Shown here: in pieces, positions 24,049 to 36,324 of the stretch
Layout of the letters: every line of letters begins with the position of its first letter
Numbering within the stretch: position 1 is the stretch's first letter
NCBI GenBank assembly: GCA_963576785.1
Contig: OY756144.1
Coordinates: 248,001 to 312,000 of the forward strand
Direction of reading: 5' to 3'
Origin: Chlorophyllum brunneum
Lineage: Eukaryota > Basidiomycota > Agaricomycetes > Agaricales > Agaricaceae
Length of the DNA: 64,000 bases
The notes under the pieces: model-generated
What the model was told of the DNA's origin: nothing
Database searches by the model: none
The model's input: the letters and a program-made list of their open reading frames with translations, nothing else
Translations under genes and position numbers: made by a program

Positions 24049-25014
24049 ATGACCGCTACCGTGCTGGCATCCCTCCGAAGCTCAGGCGAAAGAAGACTGG
24101 GGCACCGACTCGGAGGATGGGGTAGGCGTTGACATGTGCCCAAAGTCCTCTGCGACCAAGGTGCCCACCGTCCTGGCTCAAATATGGAGCTCGAGTCGTG
24201 GTGGAGCAACTTATTATAGTGGCACAGGAGAGTGCTGGATATCTTGGGTGAGTGCCCAGCCACTCCTCCGCCACGGGGGACTAACAGGACCAATAGTCCT
24301 CAGAAGCAACACTGTCAGCTATGCTCGTTTAGAACCTATCACTCTCATTACCCGTCGTCCGCCTATATCACCCTGTCAGGAGGTCTAGAAGACTGTTGTA
24401 CGAGGTGCTGACAAGTTTCAGGGCCTAGTTAGGGCATTGGTTTTGCATTTGAAACGCCCACATCCCGAGCTAGCCTTCACCCTAAACCTGCTGGTAGGGG
24501 GGAGGCTGACCGCGATTACACGACACTTATTCGATCGAAAACAGAGCGGCGAAACTGGTCATAAACGATAATAACTATTCATCCAGTTGGCAAGATGGTT
24601 CGTTCAGCATCCCGAGCCATGCCAAGCTTCCTTCCACAGGAAACAAGAGCAGGGAAAGGGGGGAAGAGAATCGAAATTCTACTCAATTACCCATTAGACG
24701 GTACAGAGCACAGGTTGCAGATGAGTCTTGAATTCTCGTCCACGAGAAAATGGGCTAACGACTCGATCCAAATTTTCAAAAGGACTGCAGCCATTACGAG
24801 CACAAGCGCTAAACCTGACGGCGGCCAACGAAAACACTACGACGTCGCGATAACCAGTTTACCCCGCACCTGTACCATTCCCCTACTTCTCTTCCTACCC
24901 CATTCAAGATATGCGGAATCCTCCCGTCATATCCCATGTAATACTGCCCGATCTAATCCGTGTTACCCTCCACTTCTTCAGTTACTCTTAACGTTCGATC
25001 CGGATTTGTTATGA
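24049..25014 (+). pseudogene. Alpha gene remnant (copy b)
   Basis: The ATG at 24049, GTAGGC donor, GTGAGT donor near 24248 and downstream exons are all recognisable by alignment with 54110-55017. The third exon carries the same extra segment as copies a and c and ends in a premature TAG near 24386. Later exons survive as an open but disconnected frame (24595-25014). Not functional as it stands. Confidence 0.5.
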
Positions 25015-26775
25015 TATAGCAGTTTGTTGCACACGGGCATCTCTACTGAGAACAATAAAACAAACTGAATAATCGGTGAACCCAAGGAATAGGAAGAGCA
25101 CACTGAATGTTGAAGTACGAATGAATTTTGCCAAACAATGAGTTACGCATGGAACCGGTAGTACATCGTATCCCCTGAATAAACATCAACCGAAATACAT
25201 CATGAGTAAGGTTATGCCCCACTATTGTTCCGAAATCTCACTTTCCTTCCCATACATATATTTTAATTACTGAGAGGCCTTCCTCCTTCCTGGCATGTTC
25301 CGAACACACGGAAATAACGATGTTTTCCCTTAATCCTTTCGTGATTAGTACACAATTACTTTCTTCTGAACTTAACGAGGTGAAACATCTTCTACTAAAT
25401 GAGGAATGACTCCAACCAGTTGTTATGCGAGACATGTCTCTTTGTCTTAATCTATCTACTTCACGTTTCATGATGTACGACTAAGGACAGCTTCGCCTAC
25501 TTAAACGCAAACGGGATTCCCTGTAATACATGCTTCCCACGACAAGTCTGATCGTTTACCTCTCAAACCGAATGATGTTCATCTCACTTGACAAAACAAC
25601 CACAGCCCGCTGCGGCACGCCTTCACGCCCACTAACCCAAACAATTCAAAACTTTTGGAATCTTCGATCCATGGAACCGAAAATAGTTAGTCACCCTCAG
25701 GGTTATTATTCGTGAATGATGAACCGGATCAACGCTGGCTTTTAAGGTCTCGTGTGTAATAGTCAGGGAAGGTGTGAGAACCTTTTTCAATGATACCGCC
25801 ACCTCGTGGTGGAAGGACCAAGGGTTCTCCATTTATTGTACCTTGGTAAGGTTGAAGCGCTGAAGGTCAAGATATCCGAGTGTGTATCACTTGCCGGATG
25901 CAAGTCGGCTGGGGTCTGCGAGGAAGATGGTGGGCCTTTTATGATGATATCGTCAAGCCTCACATGGATCATTTGATAGTATCTTCTCCCTAGTCAGTAT
26001 ATTTCGTCACCTAGCGTCACGGAATAGTTTTCATGAATCCATGCTCATATGGTAGTCTAACCGGACCCTAAACATGGGCGGATATGAATGCTCAGGTTTG
26101 GTACAGAAGCCTAATCGGAAGTCTAGGGTAGTCAGCTCCGGAGATAGTTGGATCAAACTGTTTCGTACCTATGAATGGATTCTGAACCCTCTATAGTCTC
26201 ATCTTGCTAGTAACGCATGTCTAATGAACGTATTGATTTTGGACAGCAAGATGTGTGAAAGATCTGGTGAAAGCTTCAGATTAAAATATTTCAATATATT
26301 CAAAAGGCAGTGTTAGGCGAAGGACTCACGACGACGAAGCTATCCACAGGGAATAAGTTCTCTATCAGCACCCGTCCTCCTTGAAAGTAGTGGCCACGTC
26401 GTCGCGACAGACGCAGGTATACTCAAGGTCATCACCAGCACGAAACAACCTCATACGCGGCCCTGATAAGGGCCGACCATCTTGCACAGAATTCTCAAAA
26501 ACATCTCCTTGAGTGCCTTCGCGCCTCTCGGACCAGCCGGGGTAGGAAAATACAATATCGCGCATCGTTTTTCTTGTGTTTGTTTCCTACCATTGGGTCC
26601 TTCAGGACTTCCAGGACGTATATTGGGTTTTGATGGCGGTGACCCTGATCATCGGGCCTAAGGCAATGCGCCCCACTGCAGTGAGTGAGTTTTGGTAAAG
26701 TCGCTTTGAGGATTAGCGGATTGGTCAGTACACAGGTGAAGGAGATACATACCTTACACAAGATACGAAAAAATC

Positions 26776-27491
26776 TTGACGTGTCTTTACTGCTTTTCGA
26801 TAATGTGTCGCGATCCGAAGCCTCTGGGGATGTTGCTGCAGTCCTATCCTCTTCTGCACCGAAACAGATTATTCAAGGATCTAGCCCACGAGTTCCCTCC
26901 TCCGGCTACGCCAGTCGTCCTTAGAGAAGGGGATCTTGCATGTATAGGCCTGGAGTATGTGGCTACTTTAGTAGTGGGTGTAATTTAGAGAAAGACGTGC
27001 TAACCTCACAAGAGATGCGACCAATGACCGGATGCTGCCTTTTAGTGTTGGTGATACGCCTTCGTTACCCTCAGAACTCCAATGGGGCATACCGCACTGC
27101 GGTAACACTCATTTGATACGGGCTCGTCCAACTAGTTTTCGCCATGGAAGGTACCCCGAAATCAACGACGATGTGCGTCCGTTGCACATTACGAGAACAC
27201 TATTCTGCAAATTCAGGACACGAACTTGTGGCTGGAGCGTGGATCAGGAGTCCTACATACCGTCTTGGATGAAAAACCGATTATGCGCGTGTTGGGAAGC
27301 TCAAGGGGCTAGGATATAATCAGGACAGGCAGAGGAAACAGTTACTCATCGCTCACCGGAGGCAACTGAGGGCTATATATGGCTTTGTTTGTAGAGAAGC
27401 GCAAGGACTTTCATGGACCATCCATGACGAAGAGGCAAATTTTCTCCGGCTCTCCATGAAGGGCACACCAGAGAGGGCCCCACTCAGCTGA
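26776..27491 (+). pseudogene. Beta gene remnant (copy b, best-preserved C-terminus)
   Basis: Here the 3' part is clearest. After HYSAN near 27205, a continuous frame runs from NQDRQRKQLLIAHRRQLR through IYGFVCREAQ and FLRLSMKGTP to the TGA at 27489-27491. A TGA at the W position near 27115 and another near 27269 break the upstream part. The diverged copy at 310-721 preserves the same residues, so the frame was once under selection. Family unknown. Confidence 0.45.
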
Positions 27492-27578
27492 AACCTTCCA
27501 AATCGGTGAGGAAGTAAAAAAAGAAAGCTGGACATGTCGTTTCTTTCGACGCCTTGATTATGTCCGCGATGTAGTGAT

Positions 27579-28204
27579 GTGTTGATTCTTCCTTGGTGCT
27601 CCTATATTCGTGTTTGTTTTAGTGGTGGCAATCTTGAGGTTGGGGAAAGGGATAGGAATCAACATTGGGCCAGGTGCGTCCTTTGGCAAAAAGCCCTGCT
27701 CGGCGTTGTCTTCTACCCTAATTCCATGCTGAATAGGACGCGGTGTTGTAAAAAGTTGGGAGGGAAGGCGAGTCTTGACAATGCTCTAGGTGGTATAAGT
27801 GCGGTGGAGTCCATGCCAATCACCCGGCCTCGAGACCGGGTCAGAGAGTTGAGTGATATCCAAGAAGGGGAGGGTGAGGTTTTGATATTTTCAGTCCTAG
27901 AGAGGGTGTTGGGTCAAAGTCCCTTTCTCACGCACTTCTCAGAAAAACTGCGGGGGAGGGAATCCAAGCTATTCAAATTGCGTAATGCATATACGCAAGT
28001 ATGTTCCGGGTTCTGAAAAAAATGCTCAAGGACCTGGTGTTACAGCCACCACGGTCCCTACTCCCAATGGTCGAAAGTTTGGTCTCCGGTGCCCGTCACG
28101 TCGTACGAATTCCAACAAGACTCTACCGCAAATGTGCCTCTACTGACAGGCATAAAGTCAGAGTACCCATAAAGGAAATGAGGGAGGATGATATTAGGGA
28201 GTAG
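27579..28204 (+). CDS. Gamma gene, two-exon copy (unidentified)
   Basis: Two in-frame exons: an open frame from 27579 to 27998 and 28046-28204, joined by a 47-nt intron with a GTATGT donor and a TTACAG acceptor, phase 0. They give about 193 aa from the first ATG. The hydrophobic segment seen in other gamma copies (CFFL-VPVFVSVL) lies in a neighbouring frame near 27590, so the 5' end has shifted here and the true start is uncertain. The C-terminal exon is Arg/Lys-rich. No family is recognised. It may be a decaying gene; the intact intron is the main evidence that it was once real. Confidence 0.35.
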
Positions 28205-29030
28205 GGGCTAGATGGACGGAGGCGTAACGACTTGGGGTCCGCGAATATACTACGCGACATTATCAAAATCTACGAGAAATTTTGGGTAGTGGACTGTGCA
28301 TCAAAGCGCTGATGTGCTGGAATGAATCCAGTGACCCCATATCTCGTGTATGATATCTCTCATTGCACGTGAGCGGTGGGGTTGGGAGGATGACAGCTCT
28401 GGTTTGAATAGAGAAGATCATGATGACTGTAGATGCACGTCCTACTGTGAAACCACCAGCCCCCCTGCGGCCACGGGTGGTTTGACTAGCATATCGGGCC
28501 CTTTTTGGCGGTTAATTGTTCTGTCTCAAACGTTTGAACGTAACGTGTACGACAAATTCCCAGTTTCTTGCATCGTTTCGACCGAAACAATCCGAGTCCA
28601 AGTATTGGAGCTGTACAACCTAGTATAACAAAGTGTAAGTCTGGGACTTACGAAGCCAAACAAGAGACTATAAGAATTCGGATACATATATACAAACATG
28701 GACCTCGCTCCCCTTGACTTCATAATACCATCTCGAGTTCACTGTACTTTCCCGTCCCTTCTCTGTCTCCAGTGAGGCTGTAAAGAGACAGCCTTCCACA
28801 AAGTTACGTGCGACAGGGTGAAAAAAACCGTACAGCAAATGTGATCCAGTGGTTGTTTATTCCCTGCGTCTTCCAACAGGGCATAAAAGCCATTAAGATC
28901 ACCGCCTTGTCGGTTCTCTCGAGAAGCAGAATAAACAATCATTATGGGGACATACTGAAGTCTATCGAGAGAGATAGAAGAAAGAAGAAGGAAATTAAAA
29001 TAGCCCGAGAGTATATTATAATAGAGGTTC
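28205..29030. other. Spacer between duplicon b and pair 3
   Basis: About 825 bp not matched elsewhere in the window. An open frame at 28350-28628 has no conserved counterpart and no supported splice context, so I do not call a gene. The last part is the 3' flank of pair 3 gene A. Confidence 0.5.
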
Positions 29031-30930
29031 CTAATTAGGTTTCGATCCAGCCAAAGCGTCCAGCCTGATGATTTCGCTCGAAAGCTTCGATGACACCATA
29101 GCGACTGTCCTCTCTGATACGAGGAAAGGGTCCGTTGGCAAATCCTTAGAGTTTCCCTCTCCCACGTTAGCCGAGGTGGGATCCTGCCCATGACGGTTGT
29201 CATAATACATGAGACCCATCCCAAGTTCATTTGAGAGCTTCCACACAGCATCAGTAACGTCGTCGACTTTCTGCAAGGCGTCGCGAGCCTCAGCAACTGT
29301 AGCCAAGGGCCTCTCTATCCAGTCAGATGTTCCGTGTAATTTATCCCCTTCCTTTTGTTTTTCTTGCGCTCGTTTGCTTTTGCTCTTGCTGGTTTCAGCA
29401 GATAAGATGGTCCTAATCTCGCCCGTGAGAGCGCGGACATTGCGGTCAAAGGGGACTGCTTCGCGCTTCAACGCCGTGATTTCCGCAGTGAAGGATATTG
29501 GTTCGGTGGTGTCCTGCGCAAGATGCAACCTCCATGGAACGAAAACCTTCCTTATTTTGCTGAGGTGTTCGGAAAGGACCCGACAGAGTTCGTGGACCTT
29601 CGTGGCAACGGTTTTTCCGTTGTGGTCTCGAACAATCTCCTTTGTTGACAGGAGCTGCGTGAGGATGACAGAAGCATTCTTGGTATAATCATAAAACTTT
29701 TCAATCTCAAGGGTCATAGCGCTCTGCGTGTCATAAATTAACCTCCTATTCTTGAATTTCGATGGGGAGCGCTACTTGCCTTGGTGCTGTTGTTGGGGGA
29801 CATTTCTCCAAGAAATTCGTTCATCTGGGTATCCATATTAGTCGGCGATCCTTGGTGGAAATATAAGGGCTCACTTGAACGTCGAACCGTAGCTGGAAGT
29901 TTAATGTTTTCCCTAACACCAGGCTCATGTACTCCTGAGTACGATGAGTGACTGGCTGCTTCTCCGTCCTCTCAATTGCCTTCGTCGTCGTATCCCACAT
30001 CTCCTTTTGCACTCGGCCCCATTCAAAATGCCAACTGTCGAGAGCTTCCTCAGCTGCATTCCGAACGTTCCTTTCCATTTTCTCAACCAATTCTAATTCG
30101 GCCTTGTGCGCTTTCTCTTGGGCTTCGGTCACTGTCATGGGTGCCCTGGGTCAGCTGGGCCTGAATGGAGGGGGGAGAATGGCAGACACTAACCCTGTCT
30201 CTCTTCGTTCAGTTTTTCTGATCTAACGTGGATATACATCTTGAGGAAAGGTTTGGCAAAAGCTGACCCAATCGCAAGAAAGATGTTCCCTCCCCCCTCT
30301 GGAACATCGACATTATCATAGCCGACTTGCTTGGTTCGCAGGCGCTTCTGTGCTTTACCATGCTCATGGAGCTTCCGTTTTATCTCATCCTTTGCCAGGC
30401 GAATTGCCTCATCATGGAACTAAGTGCCCACTGTGAGTTAAGGATGGAGTGTATTGACGAGCGAGCGGATACCTCGATCAGTTTCCGCTGAATATCAGCT
30501 AGTTTTTCCTCTCCAACAAGGCCCAGCTTTCCAGCTGCTTCTGAAATCCCGCTTTTGACTTGGATTCCCAAGGCCCAAGCCTCCGCACTGTTACTCGAGA
30601 CCTGTACGCTGATGGATTGAAGCTTATGCACGTCGCATGCAGAAGATCTATTCGCATCTTGAATTGCACATAGATCCTGAATAATTTCCCTCAATAATGT
30701 TTCTGCCTTGTCTGAAAGCTGCTCAAAGTGTGGCATGCTCCTGTCATTGATCGCTCAGTAGGCAATACCAGAAAGAGTAAAAAAACCGATACTTACGTTG
30801 AGTCTTCGTCCAAGTCCGGCACGAGGTCGGTGATGACCTTTTGCAAAGACCAGATGAAATCTTTGTCGGTCTGTGTAGGGGCTGTTGATAGATGTTGTGC
30901 GTTCAATCTTTCTACGATATCGTCAGCCAT
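29031..30930 (-). CDS. Pair 3 gene A: helical protein with central hydrophobic segment
   Basis: Exons 30930-30797, 30740-30473, 30419-30194, 30131-29875 and 29723-29031 give 525 aa. The start is the ATG of MADDIVERLN, aligned with the MANNVEERLN starts of pairs 2 and 4. Unlike those copies, intron 1 has a standard GTAAGT donor. Introns 2-4 have GTATCC, GTTAGT and GTGAGC donors. The GTTAGT intron ends CATGACAG with a CTGAC branch-like sequence. Exon 2 has SNSAEAWALGIQVK; exon 5 has TSKSKSKRAQEKQKEGDK, identical to pairs 2 and 4. Splice sites here are the best of the near-duplicate copies, so this is a good candidate for an active gene. Function unknown. Confidence 0.8.
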
Positions 30931-31248
30931 GGTTTAAGAAATGATTGAGTGGGTGTTGCGAAGGTATTGCTCCGAGTGATCGCCTTTTAAACACCCGGGC
31001 AGGACTACTGGCGCCAAAGTACACAATAACATTGTGACACACGATATTCGATGGAATACGTCCTGGATGTTGCAACAAGGAGGCACTTATCGGGTAACGG
31101 GATCGGAGATGTTGCTGGTGAGCTTTATTACGTACAGGTGTGGTTTGGACAGGTAATATTCCGGGGTCCTGGTTTGGGTTGGTTCCTTCCTACTACCACG
31201 TGACCGCAGGTGGTTGCTCTCTCCCTCCACCAAGTTCGTCGGTGCTCT
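30931..31248. promoter_or_regulatory. Shared divergent promoter, pair 3
   Basis: This 318 bp gap has a CTTTTAAAC box near 30984-30992, the TGGCGCCA palindrome at 31009-31016 and an AACAAGGA block near 31073, in the same order as pairs 2 and 4. Outside these blocks the sequence differs more than the coding exons do, so conservation of the palindrome is notable. Confidence 0.55.
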
Positions 31249-32273
31249 ATGGCTAACCCACCGCCTATCGTATGCGCTTACCTCAAAGTGAGCCCAGAAA
31301 CTCTATCACTGGTTGACATACCCTGATCCATATTCCAGCTTCCACCTGAGCAGCACACTTTCTTTAGGATGCGAGAGATACCCCTGGTGTTTCTGGAGAA
31401 GCTTGACCGCCTTTCGCTTGTTCTCGCCGTACAACCCTCCCCGGTTGCTCTTCAAATTATGCGCGATCTACGTGAAATGGCCGGGGAGCAATGCAAAAAG
31501 CTGTCGGACGTCATGTTTTCTGGCCACAAATTCGCAACCATATACCTTGAATTCTTGCATGCCCTTTCTCCGGATTTGGTCGGGGAGGAGACATTCCTGA
31601 ACGTTCTCCTCGTAAACAACCACGCTTCGATTGCAGCAGATGACATGGAGGCGGCTTTGAAGGCCATGATCAAGTTCAGGCAGTATCTGACCGACGCTGC
31701 TGGCCGAATCGCAACATTGCTGAGTGACAGTGGGTTTCTCCGTACATTCTCATGTCTCTTTTCAAAATTCACGAAAAACTTTCAGACAAGAAAAGCACAG
31801 ATGACACCGTATTTACCGCAGAAAACTCTCAGGATGTGAGGGAATTCGTCAATGCGGTCGATGAATGCAATGCCTTACTTCGACAAAGTGGCGAGTACTA
31901 CCGAGAGATAGAAAAACAAACCGAAGATGAAGAATCCATCAGATCCAATCAACCCTCGGATGAGGAGATTAAAATAATGCAAGATCGGTGGACTGCATTT
32001 TCTATGAGTATAAAGGGCCTGAAAGATGGCTTTGGCCCCCTTCACCGCAGGATACTTAAGGGCGGAGACATTCATAGAGCCGATGCCTCGTACGACAACA
32101 GTAGGACTTCCGGGGACGCAGAGCGTGCTGGTTCTTCCAACCCAACGGACGCTCCAAACGGACGGAAAGCGATCTTGGATGCGAATGTATCTAATCCATC
32201 ACCAAAGACTTCGCGCTGGAGATCATTTTTGCAACGGATTTTCTCCTGCTTAACTTTGAAGCATTTAAGCTAG
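31249..32273 (+). CDS. Pair 3 gene B: helical partner with amphipathic C-terminal tail
   Basis: Exons 31249-31287, 31339-31729 and 31786-32273 give 305 aa. Intron 1 contains an in-frame TGA, proving it must be removed. Donors are GTGAGC and GTGGGT, acceptors CCAG and TCAG. Exon 2 is four codons shorter than in the other copies. Exon 3 has ENSQDVREF, QPSDEEIK and KDGFGPLHRRILKGG, then a Ser/Pro linker, and ends RWRSFLQRIFSCLTLKHLS. No signal peptide. The partner of A on the other strand. Confidence 0.8.
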
Positions 32274-34189
32274 AGTGGTATCATTCTCGGAATGCGACCA
32301 GCCTTATCTAATGTATTTAGAGTATCCTTACATGCTATATACCATTGTCTTAACGAGCAGAGTTATGCGGAACATTCGTCACCAGTTTACCTGACGGTAC
32401 ACTTGGATTGCATGCATGCGATCCCTTGCCTCGAACCGAGCACTCAAGCGAGCTGGTGTTTGCTCTGGAACAAAAAAATCCAGACAAGCGGGATCTGATA
32501 CCGCTCTTCTCTGGAATGTTACATGTTGTAATCGGGATGCAAGGTGGTTCTACATTGACAGTGGTACATGCCATGGGCTGGTTGCGATGGTAGCTAGGCT
32601 TTGTGCTGTTGTTTTTCTGGCTTCGTTGACATACTTGGTCCGTAGGAGTTCACATACATTGTCACAACTGGTTTGGGGTCTCACGCAGTCTCTGCTACCA
32701 CGCGCCGACAGCCAGATCTGATGATCCTGTGTCCCTCCATTGTACTATTCCCTCTCCACCCCGCGTTTAGCTTCATTTGTTCTCTCTCTTTCTGACAGAA
32801 GCAAACCGGTGGACCCTAGTGGACCACTGTATCTGTTTCATCCGTTTCTCAACGCCTACCCGATTTTACCGCAAGAAGTCAGGTCCTTACCATTGAGCCA
32901 GAAAAAGAAGCTGAACCACCAGGCGTTCCGCAAACCTGGTTCTTTCTATCTCGTGTTACATGAAGGTGCGCCGCCGGAGGCTGTTGTTAATTGTCCTGCC
33001 ACTACAATGATCGCTACCGCGTTGACATCTCTGCGAAGCTCGGGCGAAAGAAGACTGGGTTATCGGCTGGGAGGATGGGGGTAGGCGTTGACATGTGGCC
33101 AAGCCCTCCGCGACCAAGGCGCCCACCATCCTGGAGTTCGAGTCGTGGTGGAGCAACTTGGTATAGTGGCACAGGAAAGTGCTGGATATCTTGGGTGAGT
33201 GCCCAGCCACTCCTCCGCCACGGGGGACTAACAGGACCAATAGTCCTCAGAAGCAACACTGTCAGCTATGCTCGTTTAGAACCTATCACTCTCATTACCC
33301 GTCGTCTGCCTATATCACCCTGTCAGGAGGTCTAGAAGACTGTTGTACGAGGTGCTGACAAGTTTAAGGGCCTAGTTAGGGCATTGGTTTTGCATTTGAA
33401 ACGCCCACATCCCGAGCTAGCCTTCACCCTAATCCTGCTGGTAGGGAGGCTTATCGCGATTACACGACAGTTATTCGATCGAAAACAGAGCGGCGAAACT
33501 GGTCATAAACGATACTAACTATTCACCCAGTTGGCACGATGGTTCGTTCAGCATCCCGAGCCATGCCAAGCTTCCTTCCACAGGATGCAAGAGCAGGGAA
33601 AGGGGGGAAGAGAATCGGAATTCCACTCAATTACCCATTAGACGGCACAGGGCACGGGTTTCAGATGAGTCTTGAATTCTCGTCCACGAGAAAATGGGCT
33701 AACGACTCGATCCAAATTTTAAAAAGGACTGCAGGTATTACGAGCACAAGCGCTAAACCTGACGGCGGTCAACGAAAACACTACGACGTCGCGATAACCA
33801 GTTTACCCCGCACCTGTACCATTCCCCTACTTCTCTTCCTACCCCATTCAAGATATGCGGAATCCTCCCGTCATATCCCATGTAATACAGCCCGATCTAA
33901 TCCGTGTTACCCTCCACTTCTTCAGTTACTCTTAACGTTCGATCCGGATTTGTTATGATATAGCAGTTTGTTGCACACGGGCATCTCTACTGAGAACAAT
34001 AAAACAAACTGAATAATCGGTGAACCCGAGGAATAGGAAGAGCACACTGAATGTTGAAGTACGAATGAATTTTGCCAAACAATGAGTTACGCATGGAACC
34101 GGTAGTACATCGTATCCCCTGAATAAACATCAACGGAAATACATCATGAGTAAGGTTATACCCCACTATTGTTCCGAAATCTCACTTTC
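32274..34189. repeat. Duplicon copy c, left part
   Basis: The post-B flank (32274-32780), then the alpha remnant (33007-33958) and the following block up to the LINE insertion site. It is near-identical to 981-2386 from about 32810. It ends in GAAATCTCACTTTC (34176-34189), the left target-site copy of the LINE. Confidence 0.85.
33007..33958 (+). pseudogene. Alpha gene remnant (copy c)
   Basis: The start ATG (33007), the GTGAGT donor near 33195 and the acceptor near 33248 align with 54110-55017. The third exon stops at a TAG near 33333, and the downstream exons continue as a separate frame (33539-33958). An internal deletion joins upstream sequence to the first exon (open 32740-33084), exactly as in copy a, so copies a and c share a recent ancestor. 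Confidence 0.5.
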
Positions 34190-36324
34190 TTTTTTTTTTT
34201 TTTTTTTTTTTTAAAATCATCAATTTATATAGCGGTGCTCGATCGCAGTCCGCGCGTACATACATACAAATGCATACTCGTACAAAGTGTTCAGAGAGGG
34301 GGAAGTAAACTAACCCCGCGAGACTCGACGCCATCTAGCGCGCACACTAGAGCGATGTTTGGTACCAACGCTGGTCCGAGGAAAGTGAGAGAAAGAAGAG
34401 AGACAGAAAAGAGAACTATCTACTCGCAATCACAAGGGGGAACAGCGAACGGTACTAGCGTGTGGGGAGGCTCTCGGCCCCGCACCACGGGAATGATGAA
34501 GGTGGAAAGAAGACTAGATAAAAAGTATGCTAGCGAGGGAGGGGAGATAAAGAAATGGAGTGAAGTCCATAACCGTGAGAGCGAAAGGAAAAAGGAGAGA
34601 GAGAAAGGAATCAAACCGGAGCCGACCCAAACCTCTGACGGACTTGATGACGACGTGGCGGGGGGATTGAACCGGCACGGATACGAGGGCGCTCAACCTC
34701 GGGGGGGAAGGCGAACGCGGAGGGGTTGCGGCGCAAGAAGTTGGTGAACATCTTGACAGTATCGACGCCGAGGTGGTGGTCGAAACTCTGACACCGATAT
34801 AGGATGTGCGACCTGGTTTGAACCATCTGGTTGTCGCAGTGGTGGCATGCCAAGTCCTCATTGGGGAAGAACCGTAGGCGGTACTCCCCAATCGGGGCAT
34901 GGCAGAGTATGGCGCGACAAGCCCTCGCGAAGAGCTGTGGCTGGTGTCCGCATTCTCGTATCCAGGGACCGGACTTGATGTGCGACAGTAGGGCGGGGGC
35001 TCCATTCGCTCGGACCGGAAGGTGGAGGAAGGAATTCCCGCTGTAGGACTTGAACCCGAACATGGCCTGCCATGTGTGAATGGCGCGCTCGGCGGACTTT
35101 TTCCGGAGGTAGTCGATCGAGTTGGGGACCCGGTGACCACGACCTCGGTTGGGCCAGGCGACTGTTTGGATCCAGTCGTGAGTGGCCTTTTGTAACCCGT
35201 ACTTGCATTTGGATGGAGTGTGGTAAAACGAGAGGCGGCGCTGGTCAGATCCATTGAACCAGGCCAGGAGTGCCTTCGAGGTGAGGATGGACTGCCGCTG
35301 GCAAGAGTGTGGCGAGCAGTCGAGCAGTAGCCGGGAGGCTATGAGGGAGTCGGTGAACACATGGACGTGCTCAATCTGATCGAAGTCGGCGGAAGCGAGG
35401 ACCTTGGTGATAGCCAGGTACTGCGCAACCAACTCTGTGTCGGTGGAGGTGGTGCCTCCGAGCCTTTTCATGACAGACGTTCCTCCGTCCAGATGTCGAA
35501 TGGTGGCCGCCGCCGTGTACTGGCTGGCGAGCGGGTTGGGGTTGGGGTGGACCGATCCGTCCGTGCCAATGGTGATGGACTTGGGGTCCGTCGCCGCGTT
35601 CGTCGTCACGTCATCCCAGAGGGTCTTCGAGAGGTGGGGTTCGTCTCGGTTGAAACCTATGAATGATACATTAGTGGGAAACCGGTCAAGTAACCTACGT
35701 CCGGGCCAGAGAGTCTTTGAAACAGAGTTAAAAGATTCTATATAACGAGTCTCAGGGGTGGGGCGGGAAGCATCCATCACTGCTCCAAGCGTTTTCTTCT
35801 TCTGAATCTCAGTGAAATTCTTGATATGAAGTCAGTGGGGAGAAGAGTGGTATTCCCTGACCAGTCTTGCCAGGGCATGTTCGTCGTCCAAAGTGTGTAG
35901 CCTCGACATTTGTCGTTCGGCGAGCTTTCGGAGGTGGAGTTTGATAGGCATGAGCCCCGCAAGGGACTCAACGCCGCCAGAGGGGGACGTCCGGAAGGCA
36001 CCGGTAATCCAGAGAGCAGTGCAACGCTGCATTTTGTTGAGAATGTCGCAGGTCCCCTTTGTCCGGGACTTGTCGTGGAACCAGAGCCGGTACCCATAGG
36101 TTGCAACGGGTACGACGCACAAGCGATAAAGGAGCCTCTTGTTGCTCGGGGATAGCCCCCTAGCCGAGTTCCCCAGCATTTTCAATGCCTTGACCGTCGA
36201 GATGGCCTTGGCGGAGTAGTACCGTACATGCTCCTTGAACGTGAGCGTCCAGTCGAAGTAGAAGCCGAGGTATCGCCAGTGCGCCTTCGGTTTGAGTGGG
36301 GTGCGACCCGTGAATGGGGGGGAG
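34190..36324 (-). mobile_element. 5'-truncated LINE (non-LTR retrotransposon) insertion
   Basis: A 2.1 kb insertion in minus orientation: poly-T at 34190-34213 (poly-A tail on its own strand), and a 14-bp target duplication GAAATCTCACTTTC at 34176-34189 and 36325-36338. Uninterrupted host sequence across this point is seen near 2376, 25243 and 55244. The insert is visibly more GC-rich than the LTR elements. Its 5' end is missing, typical of target-primed reverse transcription. Confidence 0.93.
34611..36324 (-). pseudogene. LINE ORF2 C-terminal part: RT end and RNase H
   Basis: Reading 36324 to 34611 on the minus strand, the frame holds the C-terminal thumb/connection of a reverse transcriptase (HWRYLGFYFD, LSPSNKRLLYR, WITGAFRTSP). 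It then runs through a single in-frame TGA (near 35833) into an RNase H domain with TDGS (near 35566), TDTELVAQ and FTDS (near 35355), the expected acidic residues. A Cys/His-type C-terminal motif follows (ACHHCDNQ...RSHILYRC, near 34800-34860). The RT catalytic domain is absent. It is a dead fragment, apart from an otherwise open 1.2 kb frame. Confidence 0.88.

Larger units (their letters stand above)
23078..28204. repeat. Duplicon copy b between pairs 2 and 3
   Basis: Contains in order the post-B flank (23078-23750, matching 53138-53800), the alpha remnant (24049-25014), a long block without a supported gene (25020-26760, matching 2160-3830), the beta remnant and the gamma gene. It is very similar to copies at 981-5343, 32780-39353 and 53800-56660. 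Confidence 0.85.

Noticed and set aside
28350..28628. 92-codon frame in the spacer before pair 3
   Set aside because: There is no conserved counterpart and no intron or promoter support.
34169..34747. 192-codon plus-strand frame starting in the poly-T tract
   Set aside because: It begins in the LINE poly-A tail and runs antisense to the LINE; it is an artefact of low-complexity sequence.
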